Source: Phlebiopsis flavidoalba (Eukaryota > Basidiomycota > Agaricomycetes > Polyporales > Phanerochaetaceae). From it: a stretch of 64,000 bases of DNA. The translations under genes were made by a program, and so were the position numbers. The stretch lies in NCBI GenBank assembly GCA_035772785.1, contig JAOCPU010000006.1, positions 806,001-870,000 on the forward strand, read 5' to 3'. Below are positions 34,525 to 48,951 of the stretch, in pieces. The notes beneath the pieces were generated by a model that made no database searches, was not told the DNA's origin, and saw only the letters and a list, made by a program, of their open reading frames with translations. The first letter of the stretch is position 1, and every line of letters starts with the position of its first letter.

Positions 34525-35001
34525 ATGCAACGCCCGAGTAGCAGCGCGTGGATGTCGCTGCTTGGTGTTGCGGGCTTGTGTGGTGTCCGACCAACGTAAG
34601 TGTTCCGTCAAAAAAATGCCTTGATAATTCTGCTGAAAACATTATCTGTGTTGTCGCCAGCATCAATAACGCTTCTCCCGCCAATGCCTGTATACGCCGC
34701 GAACGGCCTTCTGGGCATCGTACTGTCCTTCAATGTCACGTTTGTGTCCGTCACGCTGAAAGTGAGACCGTCACACCTGTTACCAGTATGTCACGGTCAC
34801 GTCGTGGCAGTGGACGGGCACAAATGCATCAACATGAAAAGGCCGGAGGACCGGCCAATATCCCTTCCTCCCTGGAAATTGGACCCGTCTGCAATATCGC
34901 ACGGACTCTATGGCATCTGGACGTGGACAAACATAGATGACGTTACCTTCGACAAGAAAGAGTACACATGTACCTCTGTCGCAGTATTCGACCTGCGGTA
35001 A
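34525..35001 (+). CDS. Hypothetical protein, possibly extracellular
   Basis: Not recognised. The ATG at 34525 gives MQRPSSSAWMSLLGVAGLCG, weakly like a signal or anchor segment, followed by a GTAAGT splice site at 34596. A frame from 34600 to 35001 reads LPPMPVYAANGLLGIVLSFN, KRPEDRPISLPPWKLDPSAI, SHGLYGIWTWTNIDDVTFDK and KEYTCTSVAVFDL. The aromatic, Pro- and Asn-rich composition looks like a folded secreted or surface protein, but this is inference from composition alone. Confidence 0.3.
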
Positions 35002-35514
35002 TCGGTTTTGCTACCGCGAAGCCAGTCGAGCCCTACGTAAACAACAATGCACGATCGCAGCGCGACTCCGCTCATGTAACCAAGGACGAAAACCTAGGAC
35101 TCAGAATATACTGCCGACGTCGCGGACTGCATAGCACCTCGCTCTCAGCCCCATGCCATTTGCTCCTGATCCCAGGTCCAACATCCCGACGCCATGGGCC
35201 GCCGCTATCCCACGCAATAGGCCACCCTGATGGTTTTGTGTGACGGCATATGAACGAGATAGCTCTCGTTCTAAGGCACAGCAGCAGCCCGAGCACAGGA
35301 TTCCAGCGAGCCTCCAAGCCCCCAAATCGCAGGCAAGGGCACGAGGAGTCGCCGTATACAGTGCGCAACAAAACTCGCGGTTGGGAACCCTGTGCCGCCT
35401 GGCACCAACGCTGGCCCTCCGCCTATTTTGTCGCCCAATCTGGCTTTTCTCAATCGACTCGTCGCGTAACGGTCCCCGCTACACCTTTCCCCAGATTCTA
35501 TAAAAAATCCCCCG
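35002..35514. other. Stretch without recognised gene
   Basis: ORFs lie on both strands (35072-35371 -, 35250-35648 +). None is recognised, and no repeat or RNA is seen. Confidence 0.3.
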
Positions 35515-36056
35515 ATGTCTCAATTCTGGGTGCCGGTACCTCTGTCTCCCACCCGCCACCCACAACTCCTTACTGGTCTCGTCCAACTCACATGCGAAAG
35601 AAGCTTCCACCAACCGCCGCACTGCAGATGCTGCTGCAGGAAGTGTGAACACGACACGGCAGAGCTACCACCTCCTTATACCGAGGACGACGATTACGAC
35701 GTGTCTGACCTTTTCTACCCATCTCTATCGCCACGACTTCTCATCCCGACCAATGCGAATGAAGACACCGAAATCGAGGACGACTTACAACCTCGTCAAA
35801 CCTCGGCATTTGGACTGTGCCTTGCCACCGTATTCGCTGTCTTCAACCACAGAGGTTCCGCAAGTGTCTGGTGATGCAGTGTCCGGTAAATGAGTTGGAT
35901 CTTGAGTCTACGCGGAGCTTCGTTTCGGTATGCCTTGGCGGTATACATCTCAGCTTAATGCTCACAGAACTCATGCAGCAGCCTCTCTCGCCCCACATGG
36001 TCGTTTGTGTCGGATTTCGCCTCGCCTGGAAGGTGCTACTGAGAAAGGCGTCTTGA
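35515..36056 (+). CDS. Hypothetical ORF with acidic PPPY segment
   Basis: Not recognised. The frame starting at ATG 35515 reads MSQFWVPVPLSPTRHPQLLT, a Cys-rich stretch HCRCCCRKCEHD, then ELPPPYTEDDDYDVSDLFYP and SLSPRLLIPTNANEDTEIED, and ends at 35874; neighbouring frames continue to about 36056. PPPY is a motif bound by WW-domain proteins such as Nedd4-type ligases, which is known biology; that it works here is inference. Confidence 0.3.
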
Positions 36057-36936
36057 ACGACCCGATCGGGTACAGTCGCGTCTTCAGATAACGGTCTCTC
36101 GTCGAAGGTGAGCCACATTCACAGCGGTTGATGTTTCAACTTCTAACTTCGGCGTCTTCAATGTGTAGTCGCACCGGCTCACCCATCCGCCTGGGGCTTG
36201 TGCGCCGCAGATTGGCGAAAATCATGCGGTTGTTCAAGTTGAAATGGTCGAAACTAAGGTCTTTCGAGATCTTCATCTTTTATTTGAATCTCTTGAGGCC
36301 GTGCGGTCAATCTTCGTCACTATCACTCATTTGCGGCCTGTTCTTGTTTTTGAATATTTCTTGAGTTGTCATCTTGCTTTGCTATATCTTGCAGCAGTCT
36401 TGTCTGTTTCTTCTGTATCTTGACGCACTGCTAATTATCATGTCTGCTCTCATGGACGGATATATTCTAATCGACGAGCGACAAAAATGCGTGGTCCTTA
36501 GCCCACGGGTTTTAGTCCAACGCTCAGAGCGTGATTCTATATAGTAACGAAGAGAAGTAAAAACACGTAGTCTTTCGTAGGGCGCCATGGCCCCAGTTGC
36601 TTTAACACGGTCAACAGCTGCTAGCCGATCATTGCGAACTAGTAACGTACCATATGTATGTAGCTGACGGAGCATTTCTTGTTGCACAACATATTTCGTC
36701 GAGTTGCTGAGTCGTCAGCTCTACGGCTGAAAGCGCGAGCATGGTAGGTTTGGCGAAGAGGGGTTTCAGGGGAGATGTCGTTGGGCCCAGGCGACGAAGG
36801 AGACAACGCGACGCTCCGCGATGCAATCAAAGCCTGCCCTAATCCACACGCGAGACGCGCCTCATTAGAAATGTAGTAGTGTTGGCTGGTTAACTCTGCA
36901 AGCTAAAAGACACACATATACGTTGTATGTCTACCG
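36057..36936. other. Stretch without clear gene; weak minus-strand ORFs
   Basis: The plus-strand frame 36128-36364 is Leu/Ser-rich and not recognised. On the minus strand, frames between 36830 and 36382 give AVELTTQQLDEICCATRNAP and GAMAPYERLRVFTSLRYYIE, which look protein-like and may be a small frameshifted gene. I cannot identify it. Confidence 0.28.
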
Positions 36937-37152
36937 CTATAGAGGTGCTGGATGCCCATCTTTTTTAAGTACCTCCGAAATCACCGAGAAAAGCTTGCAT
37001 TTTGGGTGTTTCAATAGCTGTTCTCTCTGAATTCTGATACGTGATCGTGCTGACGCCGCCTCTGCATCACTCCCAAGATTTTTGAAAGCAGGTCTTCGCT
37101 TCTGCATTGCTTGTCCTTTCTGTCTTGCTCTCTGCGCGGATGCGTTGCTCAT
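36937..37152 (-). CDS. Small basic hypothetical protein (71 residues)
   Basis: Not recognised. ATG 37152 opens MSNASAQRARQKGQAMQKRR, followed by PAFKNLGSDAEAASARSRIR and a C-terminal VISEVLKKDGHPAPL with the stop at 36937. It is rich in Arg, Lys and Ala, like a small nucleic-acid-binding or nuclear protein. It is divergent from the NOP6-like gene, with 65 bases between the starts, so they may share a promoter. A longer gene spanning an intron is possible. Confidence 0.42.
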   Translation of the reverse strand: MSNASAQRARQKGQAMQKRRPAFKNLGSDAEAASARSRIRIQREQLLKHPKCKLFSVISEVLKKDGHPAPL

Positions 37153-37217
37153 TTTACAAAACGATGGGAACCACACTCTACAGAGCTTACTCACCCGTTA
37201 TAAAACCTTAGTCCACG

Positions 37218-38426
37218 ATGTCCACCCCGCCAAACTCACGAAGAAGCAAAAGAAGGCTCTGGCCTTCCGCGAAACGCAAAGGACAAGGGCTAAGAGGCAA
37301 AGGCCGACGACGACCAAGAAGAAAACGATGTTCCTGTCATGGAGGGACCAAGATGCAGCTGCAGTTGAAGTCGGATGGTGGCTGCTTTGGCAATTCTCTG
37401 CGCCGACGGTCGTGAACAAAGCGATAAGGAATGTGTTGCGAAAGTTGCGAAGGTTGTGGCAGGAGTAAAAAGAGGATAAAAGGGATACGGGTCACGACGA
37501 CTGAACACGAAGAAAGCAAAAGCTACGAAACCCAAGAAGAAGAAGAAGCCCTCAGCGAAAGCGGAAACCTGTGGCCTGTATGTGAGGAGGTGGGTGACAC
37601 GCCAGAGAGTTCGACAGATGAACCATTAGGGACCGAAGACGTAAGCAAAAATGTCAGCAGAGGTTCATCCTCTTCATTGGTACGATTTCTCTACCCATCG
37701 AAGTTGTCCGTTCGACTCACTTGGAACATAGGAAACCTAAAATACACCCACTTCTACAAGAAGCTATACAGCTCATTTCGCGGAGATGCGGTGCGTCACG
37801 CCATCCCAGCTCAGATCCTCCAGACGCGTTGTGCTAAATTCACCTTTAGATCCACCAGAACTACTGTACGGGACGCTGATGACGCCCCAAACCCTCAGCA
37901 GCACGGTTTAAACCAACAGGACCGAAGGTACAAAGGGTTCGCTTTCCTGGAGTTCACGGCGCGAAGGCGCGGCTTGGCAACAGGCCTTAAAGCTACACCA
38001 ATCGCAACTCGAAGGCCGCCATGATCAATGTAGAGCTAACGGCGGGAGGAAGGTGGAAAGAGTGCAAAGTCCTGTTAGTGCGAAAGTGCGGGATGCGGAA
38101 TAAAGAGTTGCACGAGCAGGAGGGTGCGCACATCTCTGCAACACCGTTGTTATGTCGAAACTAACAACAGCGGCCCCAGAAAAAGAAGCTGGTTAAAAGA
38201 AGAAGAAAGGCGTCGACACGGATGTCAACATGCAAGACTTGGAACGACCGCCAACGTTACTCCCTCCGGCGACATCAGGTGTTGCGCAGGCCACCTACCC
38301 AAGAAAAACGTACCTTGGTCGGTTCCTGATGAAAACCGACCCTCAGCCGCAGAAGAAGAGAGGGTCGAAGAAGCGTCCAAAAGGACATGGGAACCGGTCT
38401 TGGTCAATGCTATCCCGGTTGGCTGA
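37218..38426 (+). CDS. NOP6: Nop6-like nucleolar RNA-binding protein (RRM)
   Basis: Fungal Nop6 is an RRM protein that helps early 40S ribosome assembly. From ATG 37218: MST, then in shifted frames AKLTKKQKKALAFRE (37229-37270), an acidic MEDQDAAAVEVE (37337-37375) and a charged linker (37490-37660). The RRM follows: RFILFIGNL-like frame with GNLKY (37725-37745), T/KAIQ..LISRRCG near 37780, then KGFAFLEFT (RNP1, 37936-37962), QALKLHQSQLEGR (37982-38020) and VELTAGGR (38030-38055). The Lys/Arg-rich tail has NKELHEQ (38101-38120), an ERP region and a C-terminus KRTWEPVLVNAIPVG ending at 38426. At least six frame changes are needed. It converges on SED5. Confidence 0.8.
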
Positions 38427-38579
38427 GGCGAATTCTCGTCAGACCTTGGGGAGGATGTCGAGCGTTGTCATGCAGATTTTGGTATATATTATAATCCTGA
38501 AACATATCGTACTGTATGCATGTCCATAATCCGTGAAGGAGCGGTCTATCTGAAAAAACCGACATGAGCCCGTCATGTT
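38427..38579. other. Short convergent intergenic region
   Basis: The 3' flanks of the NOP6-like gene and SED5. An AT-rich stretch near 38480-38520 may serve polyadenylation. Confidence 0.35.
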
Positions 38580-40415
38580 CTAGGATACCAGAATTAAAAA
38601 TCAAGAACTGTGGGCATGCGGCATGAGCGTAGATACAAGCCCAAGTGAGCAATGCTACGTACGAAGACAATCAGAACAACACCGAACAACTTGAGCCGAT
38701 AAGCCAAACCTTGGTACTGCTGCTCGATAATGCTCTGCGTAGGTACTGTCAAAATGTTCCCGCTGGGACTCCCCGCTGACGTTCGAAGCGATACCACAGT
38801 ATCCGCGTCAATACGTTGTACTGTTTCCCCCGGCTGTTCCGCGACAATCTGGGGCCAGCTGTGTAAATATTTGTCCGAGTTCCGCGATGGTAGACTCAAT
38901 GGATTCGATATGCTGTCGAGCGCAGATCCTTGAATGTATGTGTCCATCGTAGGATGGGGAAGTTTAGAGCTTGAGACGGAAGCGGGGATAACCTTGTAAA
39001 CTCCACCTGTTGTTCCTCGACTAGCTGCTAATGGTCTGCATATAAACGCATCTCCATTTTGTGATCGCAGTAGCCCTCTTCCGCTGCACCCAAAAGTCCA
39101 AAGCCAGAATGTCGCCGATTTGCTCGGAAGTACTAGCACTGCGACTCTTGACCTTTCGGATCGAAGCGTGGGCACACCAAGGGCGGAATCCATCACCCAT
39201 GGGGATCCTAGGCGTATGTGTGTATTCCCAAATAGCGCAACGAACCTAGGTATTAACACTGAGGTTAAAACGCTTGCTCGTGGTTAACCGCGGGAAGTGG
39301 TACACACTCGAACGGGCTGCTTGATTGCGCAGCGGCAGATGTCGAGTTGCATGACATTGCTCCGTGCGGTCTTTTGACTCCTTCATATTCTGCAACCAAT
39401 TGAGAGCATGTACAACTAAGGGCCACTCCGTGTAGACTGCACTTGCGTCCGGATCTCCAAGACGTCTTTGACAGCGCCATGCTAAGTGTCCGGCAAAGTA
39501 TTGCTCTTGCAGGCCACAGCATGACCACAGTGGCCTGATGCCTCCTCAATGAAGCTTGACTTCATGGGGAGACTTTGGAAGCCGCCACTAGTGCATTACG
39601 TTGCTTAACATAGGCCTGTAGGGAGGCAATCTGTTTGTTAAGACTGCAATGTCTTGTTTAATTATATAAGTCATGTTCCTGCGAAGGGAAGTGCAGAGGG
39701 AAAGTGAGGGAAGTGATGCTAACAGAGAAGAGAATATTGCGCAATTGGTCCACGTACACTGATTTCGACTGGCCGTGGGTCGTCGAATAGTGTCTTTTTC
39801 GCTTTGCAACTGTCATGCTCGAAGTCGGACGTCTGTACGCTAGGCATGATTTCGTTCGTTTACGCACGCTGTGCCAGTTTGCCCCACTTTAATGGTAGCG
39901 CTACTAATCTCCTTCGCAATAGCATTCGCCATCCTTGTAAACGTCCGACTTCTGACGTCGCGTCCTTCGCACTGGGACTGGACGCAAGGCAGTCTTAAGT
40001 TGTTTGGCCTCTGCAACCAACCCTTGCTGTGTAAGGAGGAGTCGGTTCCGTAAGTAAGTACTCCTAGGTCGTACGCAAGGCGGGAAGCTCATTGGATGCG
40101 GGATCTTGAACCGGCAAATAATGTTTTTATTACTTGAAGTGATAGGTTTTACCAAGGAGTTAGCTGATGCGGAGCAAACAGACGGGGGCTAGGGTGAATG
40201 TGTGGTTGTGTGCAAGAGGCGGTCACAAAGTGAGGGGCTGTGGGCGTGTAGCAGAGGTGGAGGCTACGACTGCGAGGTGTTCATAGGTGTAAGCGCGACC
40301 AGGCGAATGCCCAGGGCACTCACTCAAAGTGTACAGCGCATGCCGGAAGCGTGGCGACTTATCGTTCCCATCAAAAAAGCGGTAGTCGGTCCGCTCTCGG
40401 ATGGAAGCTCGTCAT
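38580..40415 (-). CDS. SED5: SED5/syntaxin-5 Qa-SNARE
   Basis: Golgi t-SNARE needed for ER-to-Golgi and intra-Golgi fusion. The start is ATG 40415: MTS then, one base shifted, IQERTTAF..TISRHASGMR (the syntaxin-5 N-terminal DRT-x-F motif). The Habc region continues with KLAQRA (39880), KKTLFDDPRPVEI (39770-39810), YIIKQDIAVLNKQIASLQAY (39610-39670), SLHGVALSCTCSQLVAEYEG (39370-39450) and STSAAAQ (39330). The SNARE motif is clear in mixed frames: DTYIQ (38935), IESIESTIAELGQIFTQLAP (38850-38910), VAEQPGETVQRIDADTV (38795-38845), DIASNVSG (38770-38795). Membrane anchor: LKLFGVVLIVF (38660-38700), a 55-base intron, then FLIF-ILVS and a TAG at 38582-38580, with one extra A. A 221-codon ORF (38594-39259) covers part of this but is in the right frame for only some of it. 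Confidence 0.9.
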
Positions 40416-40748
40416 CGATGTTCGGTGGTATCGGTATTGCACATTAATATTTCCTCCAGCCTCCTGTGCGAGCGTTGTACAGCGATTCCGCTACACAGTG
40501 GACAGACACCTTGCATGAGATGATGACCATCGTAGGTGTTGCGCAAATCTTTCCTCGCTCAATCTCCATCGGCTGGTCGTCCCCCACATTTACGTCCTAG
40601 GGTGTGGTTGTTGAGTTACGTGCTACTCCCAACGCACGTGTTTTTTTTTGCCAACTGTCGCCACCTCTTTCTGTTACTCCACGGCGCATCCTATTCACGT
40701 CTTAGGTACTTAACGCTACCCGTATCGTCAGTCGTGCCACAATTATAA
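40416..40748. promoter_or_regulatory. Divergent promoter region, SED5 / glycerol-3-phosphate dehydrogenase
   Basis: 333 bases between two divergent ATGs. There is a run of T at 40641-40650. No clear TATA box is seen. Confidence 0.4.
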
Positions 40749-42399
40749 TGTCATGTGCAGAAGTCACCGCGATAAGCTTTCCAGCTCAACAGTTCGAAAG
40801 GCCACGGAGTTGCTAAAGTCCTCTCGGTGCAGGCAATTTCGGGACAGCTGCCTAGCTGATCATGTTTTGTCTTGGTGCCTAGACTCGGCACACCGACGTC
40901 TTTATGTGGGTGGTCGCGTTCAGAAAACCATTCGTCAAGCTCACGTTCGTCACTTCTAAACGAGGCATAAGACCCATCGGAATCCGGAATTCCTGACTGA
41001 CCATGTGTTTCCCTGGCAGCCATCTACACGGCTGTTCGGATCCCGATTTACCTTCCGCCGAACTCGTTCCGGAGTATGGACGTGATACTTTTTTGCTCTC
41101 ACCCCCACACAGGCTGCGAGGTACGTATCATATAAATATCATAACTTTTAACCCACACAAGACTTCCTGCTAGAGAGATTCTCAAACGTTACTCCAAGAC
41201 CACACTAGATTTTGAATAATCTTCCGCTTTTTCATTTTTCGTCGAACAAAGGCATTAGAAATCGAACACATGCTCTTACACTGGACAGTAAGTCGCACGA
41301 TACATGTGGGATCCCGCCGAAGAGTTGCGAAGGTCGCTACTTCATCAATCGTGTTGTCTCTAGTGGCTTGACCGTGGACCTGTGTCTCACCCGTTTCAGT
41401 CGGACCCGTCGTTCGCTAAAGAAAGTAAGTCTCATGCGCTTGGTTCGTAGTATACTTGACTAACGAGATTCTAGTTGTGAACAAGACAACCAGCATCTGT
41501 CTCCGGCTTTGCATCTCTTTCTACCCTCATCACAGAACGACGCGGAGAGAAGCATCGCAGTCTTTCACCAACCTTGGTTCCGCTGGTACCGGGTACACAC
41601 CATCGCGTTCTATACGCGCATTCTCACCATTATGATTTCATTGACAAGCTACACCCGGCGACGATCCCATCGGAGTCGAGCGCTCGCAGAGTGCGAAACT
41701 GAAGAACGTCTATGCAATTGCAGCTGGCATGGCGATGTTCCTTCGGGTTCGAGATAATACGCGAGCAAGTGATGATGGTAATTTCTTTTGCTACTTACTT
41801 CCATGCAATACTAAAAGCTACACATAGTGTTTGATCACGTAGGGGTCTCGCCGAGATGACGCGCATTGTGAACTCGCCTATGGTGCGTCCTACGGCTTTG
41901 ACCTTCTGTCCCTTGCCGGTGTTGGGGATCTATTGCCTGACTTGACAGTTCGTCCACGATCGTAATTACACCGTGGTGGGACAACCGTAATACTCCGCTT
42001 ATCGGCGAAGGGTGAGAAGCTTCCAAGAGATCGTGTTGACACGCTGGGGAGCGTTGCCGAGGGTGTGACTACCGCAAAAGGTCTGAAAGAGGTTATTGAT
42101 GACCCTGGGTGTCGCATGCACCCCATCGCTGTCGCAGTGAGTGTGTTTCGTCATACAAGCCACGATATGATGTCCTGAATCTGTGATTGGCCGAAAAAAG
42201 GTTTATGAGGTACCCTGTATGAAGGTGCGTTCCAGTCAATTGCACGCATTATATCAGCTCTGATGGGGAACATCTAGACAAGAATGTGGCCGAGCGAGCC
42301 AAAGATTTGATGTCATTACCGCCAATGCAGGAGCTGGATCTGCCATCTGCTGGCAAGCCTGCGCAGCGGCTGATGGAGAAGCTGGGAGTATCTACATGA
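40749..42399 (+). CDS. NAD(P)-dependent glycerol-3-phosphate dehydrogenase, GpsA-like
   Basis: Reduces dihydroxyacetone phosphate to glycerol-3-phosphate, for glycerol and lipid synthesis. From ATG 40749: MSCAEVTAISFPAQQF, the Rossmann glycine motif LGAGNFGTA (about 40820-40850, frame-shifted), DVFMWV and RSEKTIRQ (40900-40940), HRNPEFLTDHV (40977-41010), SSTKGIE with EHMLLH (41236-41285), SGPSFAKE (41397-41425, substrate-domain motif, slightly altered), DPIGVE (41663-41680), LKNVYAIAAGMAM (41702-41740) with the catalytic Lys, and DNTRA. Then GLAEMTRI (41848-41868), LSLAGVGDLL (41901-41930, the GpsA-type AGxGD motif), NYTVV, GEKL, LGSVAEGVTTAKGLKEVIDD (42042-42100), and SLPPMQELDLPSAGKPAQRL with MEKLGVST to TGA 42397-42399. 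The AGVGDL and NYTVG blocks fit bacterial-type GpsA better than eukaryotic GPD1. Several introns and indels break the frame. Confidence 0.85.
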
Positions 42400-42572
42400 G
42401 TGTGCGCTCGCGGTTGCGCGCAGTGTGTGTATGTCCACGGGATGTGTGTTGCAAAGAATAACATGTACTCCACATTGTGACAGCAGCCTGCAGCTTGGAC
42501 GGAAGCGGGGGCGGAAGCAGACGGGGAGATGAACACACGAGTTGCATAATATCGTGGGGGTGAGTTATCATT

Positions 42573-45177
42573 ATGGCGATCGGGCGTTCGGCGTATACAC
42601 GGGTACACGTAGTTAGCGCCCGCCAACTGCCGAAAAATTTCGTGGCTGCCGCTGTGGGCTGCTCGAGCGGTCCCTTGTTCTCTCATCCGACCGCACGTCT
42701 CCTTCAAAGCTCTCCTCCCTCCAAAACGTCCAAGGTCTGCCGGTCCCCAGTCTTCTGCTGATGAGCTGCGCCACAGAATTAAATCCCTCCAAGAAAAGTA
42801 TTTTCAGCAATTTTTTGTGTGCTGGTCTTGTCTGAATACCATGGTCTCGTGCTCTCTGGAAGGCCTTGGTTCGGACCCGGTCGATGTTGGCACGAGTCAC
42901 GGACCTCATGAGTCGACGGCTCTCAGCATGATCTCGAAATCAAATCGTGGGCGCATATACATCCCGATTTTTGCTTTTTTACGCGCCGCAGTCGCTTCAA
43001 CTCGTCGCTGCGTGGCTGACAACTGCGCCGCAGATCAAGTTGTGGGTGACTTCCCCTCATTGAGGCCGTCAAGAACGGTCGACGTCGAGGTCGTTCGATT
43101 GCCTGCTTGAAAAAGGTGCGTGGTCAGATCTACACGGCTTTGCCTTCTCCATCTACTTACAGCTCCGTCTCATTTCTTATTCCATCCAGGTGCCGATCCC
43201 ACCAACTCCTCCGCTCAAGGCCCTCCAGAGCAGCATACCTCGGACCCAGCCATCCTGGAGCTTCTCTCCTCGGCGCGCAACAAAATGGCGGACTGCATGT
43301 CCTTCCGTCCCGATGGAACAGGGCTACCCCCACGATCCGTCCCAACGGATCCGTCCAATGGTTGTTATCCTCATCACCTTGTCCCTTCTAACTACCGCCA
43401 ATGCCTTCCCTCCGATGATGTCAGAAGGGCGGCGTCCCCTACTATCCTTCCCACTCCGCCCCAAGCGGGGGGTCCCCCCGGCGCCTCCCATCACATGTCT
43501 TACCCATTCGTGAAATGTCCAAGCCTTCCTCCGCCGAAAATCGCCCTTCATGATTCCCTGCGGATATTATCCGGTCGTGTGCCCGCGACTGGGGACTGGG
43601 GTTCGTGGCATGTTATGCCCATGCCGCAGTGGACCGCCTACTTGGCAAGGGTCCCCGCCCACCAAAAAAACATAAAATAACAAATAACAGTATCCTGCTC
43701 CTTACTGAACCCCATTGAACCCCGCTCCCTACCCATCTTTACTATCCAGTCCCCTCCCGCCCCCTTTCCAGACTTCTCCTAATGGGGCTCCAGTACCAAC
43801 TGTCTCTGCCCAGTCTGCCGACTCTCTGTACCCCTTCTGCTGCTCCTCCTATGGTACCTCTCTGAAACAACTCTGACTTTGTCCCTCCTGCACAGCCTGG
43901 GTTCCCTCCTGCTGGTGTACCACCTCCCATGCCCTACGGCGTTTGTACCACCTCAATATTCTCATGGCGGGCCTGTACCCATTCCGTGTGGCAGCCACAC
44001 TCTCCCCTGGGCGGTCCTCATTCTCCGCAACAATCTTTGTATCCATCGACCTCTCCCGGTGGGATTAGATCCCTGGACCATCGCAATACCCTCCTCAACA
44101 ACCCATCATGGGAGGACCTTATCCCCCTCAGGGCATGCCCAACGGTCATTCTAACGATCCAACAATATCTCCGAAATCACCATTGCAGCATATTCAGCCC
44201 GATGGGTATGCTAATGGCCATAGGGAGACTTATTCACACCACCGACGTGAAGCGGGCGCCGTACCTCGTTCGGGGCTCACTCGCAAGCCCGCCTGGCTTT
44301 GTTCTTCCCAGCGGAAGATGTAAGAATGGGTATGTCCTAAAACTCTTCACCTCACATCTACGCGCTAATCTCACCACAGCGACGACTGCCGCTTCCCGCA
44401 CGTCCTTGACGGACCGCGTGCCACCACCACCCCCCTTTGCTGGCCGCGGCGGCCATCGCTCGCGACCATCTTTCCATGCCCATAATGGAAATACTTTAGA
44501 GGACAGGTTTGCTGCTCTGTCTACTCAGGATGTATGAAACTTTGTCCGTATACTTGCCTTCCCTATCTCATGTCTCTGTAGGGGAGAACAACCTGCCGTG
44601 CAGGCTCCTGCTGTTTGGTGTCACAGGCATCAATGGTTGGCAAACATCAGCAATGGCTCGAGCTCGTTCGCTATAGTCTACTGAACCCGGCAACCGTGGA
44701 CGCAACGGGCCTGGTTATAGGCCGAGCCAATACGCTAACGGCTACCGTGGCGACAAGAAACATATTCCTCCTCCGCCAAAGCCCAGAGGGTCGTCCTAGC
44801 GCGGACGAGTTTTCCTGTTCTAGCGCAAAGGAGGCTCAACCCCTCCGCTGAGGGAGCCCTGGAACCAGCTCTGCTCGGGCTGGTCCGTGGCCTTACTGCT
44901 GCTCAGTATTGCAAGCCCCCGCCCCCAAGAGGGGACGAGTCGATCCCGGGCAGCACGCGGCGCCAGTCCCACGAACGGGCCGCCCAGGCCCTAGCCCGCT
45001 AATGAGTGTGTCATTCGCCTCGCAATCTGTGTCACCTATACTCATTTGTTCCGTAGGAGGAACCCCAACCCGAACCCATGTGCGGCTAACAGCCCTCCCC
45101 CCACCAGCAAGCTCCCTGTTTCGTTCGCTGCTGTCGCCGCTCCGGAAGCGGCAAAAGAGGTTGCCATCGCGGCCTAA
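42573..45177 (+). CDS. Ankyrin-repeat and CCCH zinc-finger protein
   Basis: Putative RNA-binding protein. Start is uncertain (ATG 42573 used). The N-terminal part has SSADELRHRIKSLQEKYFQQ (42753-42815), then ankyrin-like frames HESTAL, EIKSWAHIHP (42930-42970), LIEAVKNGR (43056-43080), LLEKGADPTNSSAQGPPEQH and TSDPAILELLSSARNK (43190-43290). A long Pro/Tyr/Ser-rich region follows (43300-44280), interrupted by a first CCCH finger, readable as IPC-YYP-C-YGTGC in mixed frames (43552-43610). Later: PQQPIMGGPYPPQGMPNGHS (44095-44155), PKSPLQHIQPDGYANGHRET (44170-44230), a second CCCH finger with LFFPAGRCKNG (44296-44330), an intron, and DDCRFPHVLDGPRATT (44380-44420). Then FAGRGGHRSRPSFHAHNGNT and LEDRFAALSTQD (44435-44530), ADEF (44800), and a C-terminus LPVSFAAVAAPEAAKEVAIA before the TAA at 45175-45177. 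It resembles ankyrin-CCCH proteins of other basidiomycetes. Confidence 0.86.
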
Positions 45178-45754
45178 ATCCTCACTAGACGGCCATGGAC
45201 CTTCTGTCTTTCACGGCTCACGCTCTGTGTCTTTTCTATCTGATCTGTGCATCCCTGTCTTTTCCCGTTCTCGTTCCCGGGCTACAAGGTGTATTTCTGC
45301 TCTCTTTCTCTCTCTCTTCTCTTCCTTTTTTCTTCGGTCGTGACCAAGCGTATCATCTGTTGCTCGTAATTGTACACAATCTCTGGACGCTCTCCACTCC
45401 GTCCTCACTGCATCGCTCGCTTTTCACGTCCACCCTGCATCTAATGCGTACTTCTCTCTCTACAGCCATAACATATCACAATGGTCCATGCTGACCGACT
45501 GCTCGACCCTGCTCTTGCAAAACCACTCGCATTGCACGCTCTGCTATATATCCTCTTGTCTCCTACGTGTCTGTTTCCGTATCCATGTACCGCGGCTATT
45601 AGATCGTCTCCTCTCTCTTGTTTATGCTCGGAGAACGAGTGATATTTACTTGGCCGCAGATTCATATAAGCTACAGTGTAGTATATATACAAATCTCATC
45701 TATGCATGATACATGTGTCTATGGTAGATGTCCTGAATCCCCCTTTTACTATTT
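45178..45754. other. Pyrimidine-rich convergent intergenic region
   Basis: 577 bases between two stop codons. Rich in CT runs (for example 45300-45330). ORFs here are low-complexity Leu/Ser frames. Probably the two 3' UTRs and terminators; no separate gene is seen. Confidence 0.4.
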
Positions 45755-48681
<2,927 letters not shown>

Positions 48682-48951
48682 GCGAAAAGAGAGTAAACCG
48701 AGAGAGCGTCGAGACCAAATTGTGCAAAGTGACTCTGGAGCAGAAAAAAGGGACCAATGTGGGAAACCACGTGGAAAGACCTGGCTAGTCGGCGCGAGAA
48801 ATGATCACAGCGAGATCCAGAGAGAGGTGGTCGTGCCCGAAACGTGTTCTGCCTCTTCCATTTCGCAAAGGTCTCCCTGTGCTGATCTCTCTGGTCTCCA
48901 TGCGACTGGCCACATAGGGTTAACCACCTTCCGCCTTCATTACGAACGTCC
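48682..48951. promoter_or_regulatory. Divergent promoter region, ADE5,7 / large low-complexity gene
   Basis: 270 bases between divergent ATGs. A short TGACTC word, close to the Gcn4/bHLH-type sites that often control purine genes, lies at 48730-48735; a role is inference. Confidence 0.35.

Noticed and set aside
38594..39259. 221-codon minus-strand ORF as a stand-alone protein
   Set aside because: Its strand is right, but SED5 SNARE blocks appear alternately in this and another frame, and the true ending uses an intron and leads to a stop at 38580.
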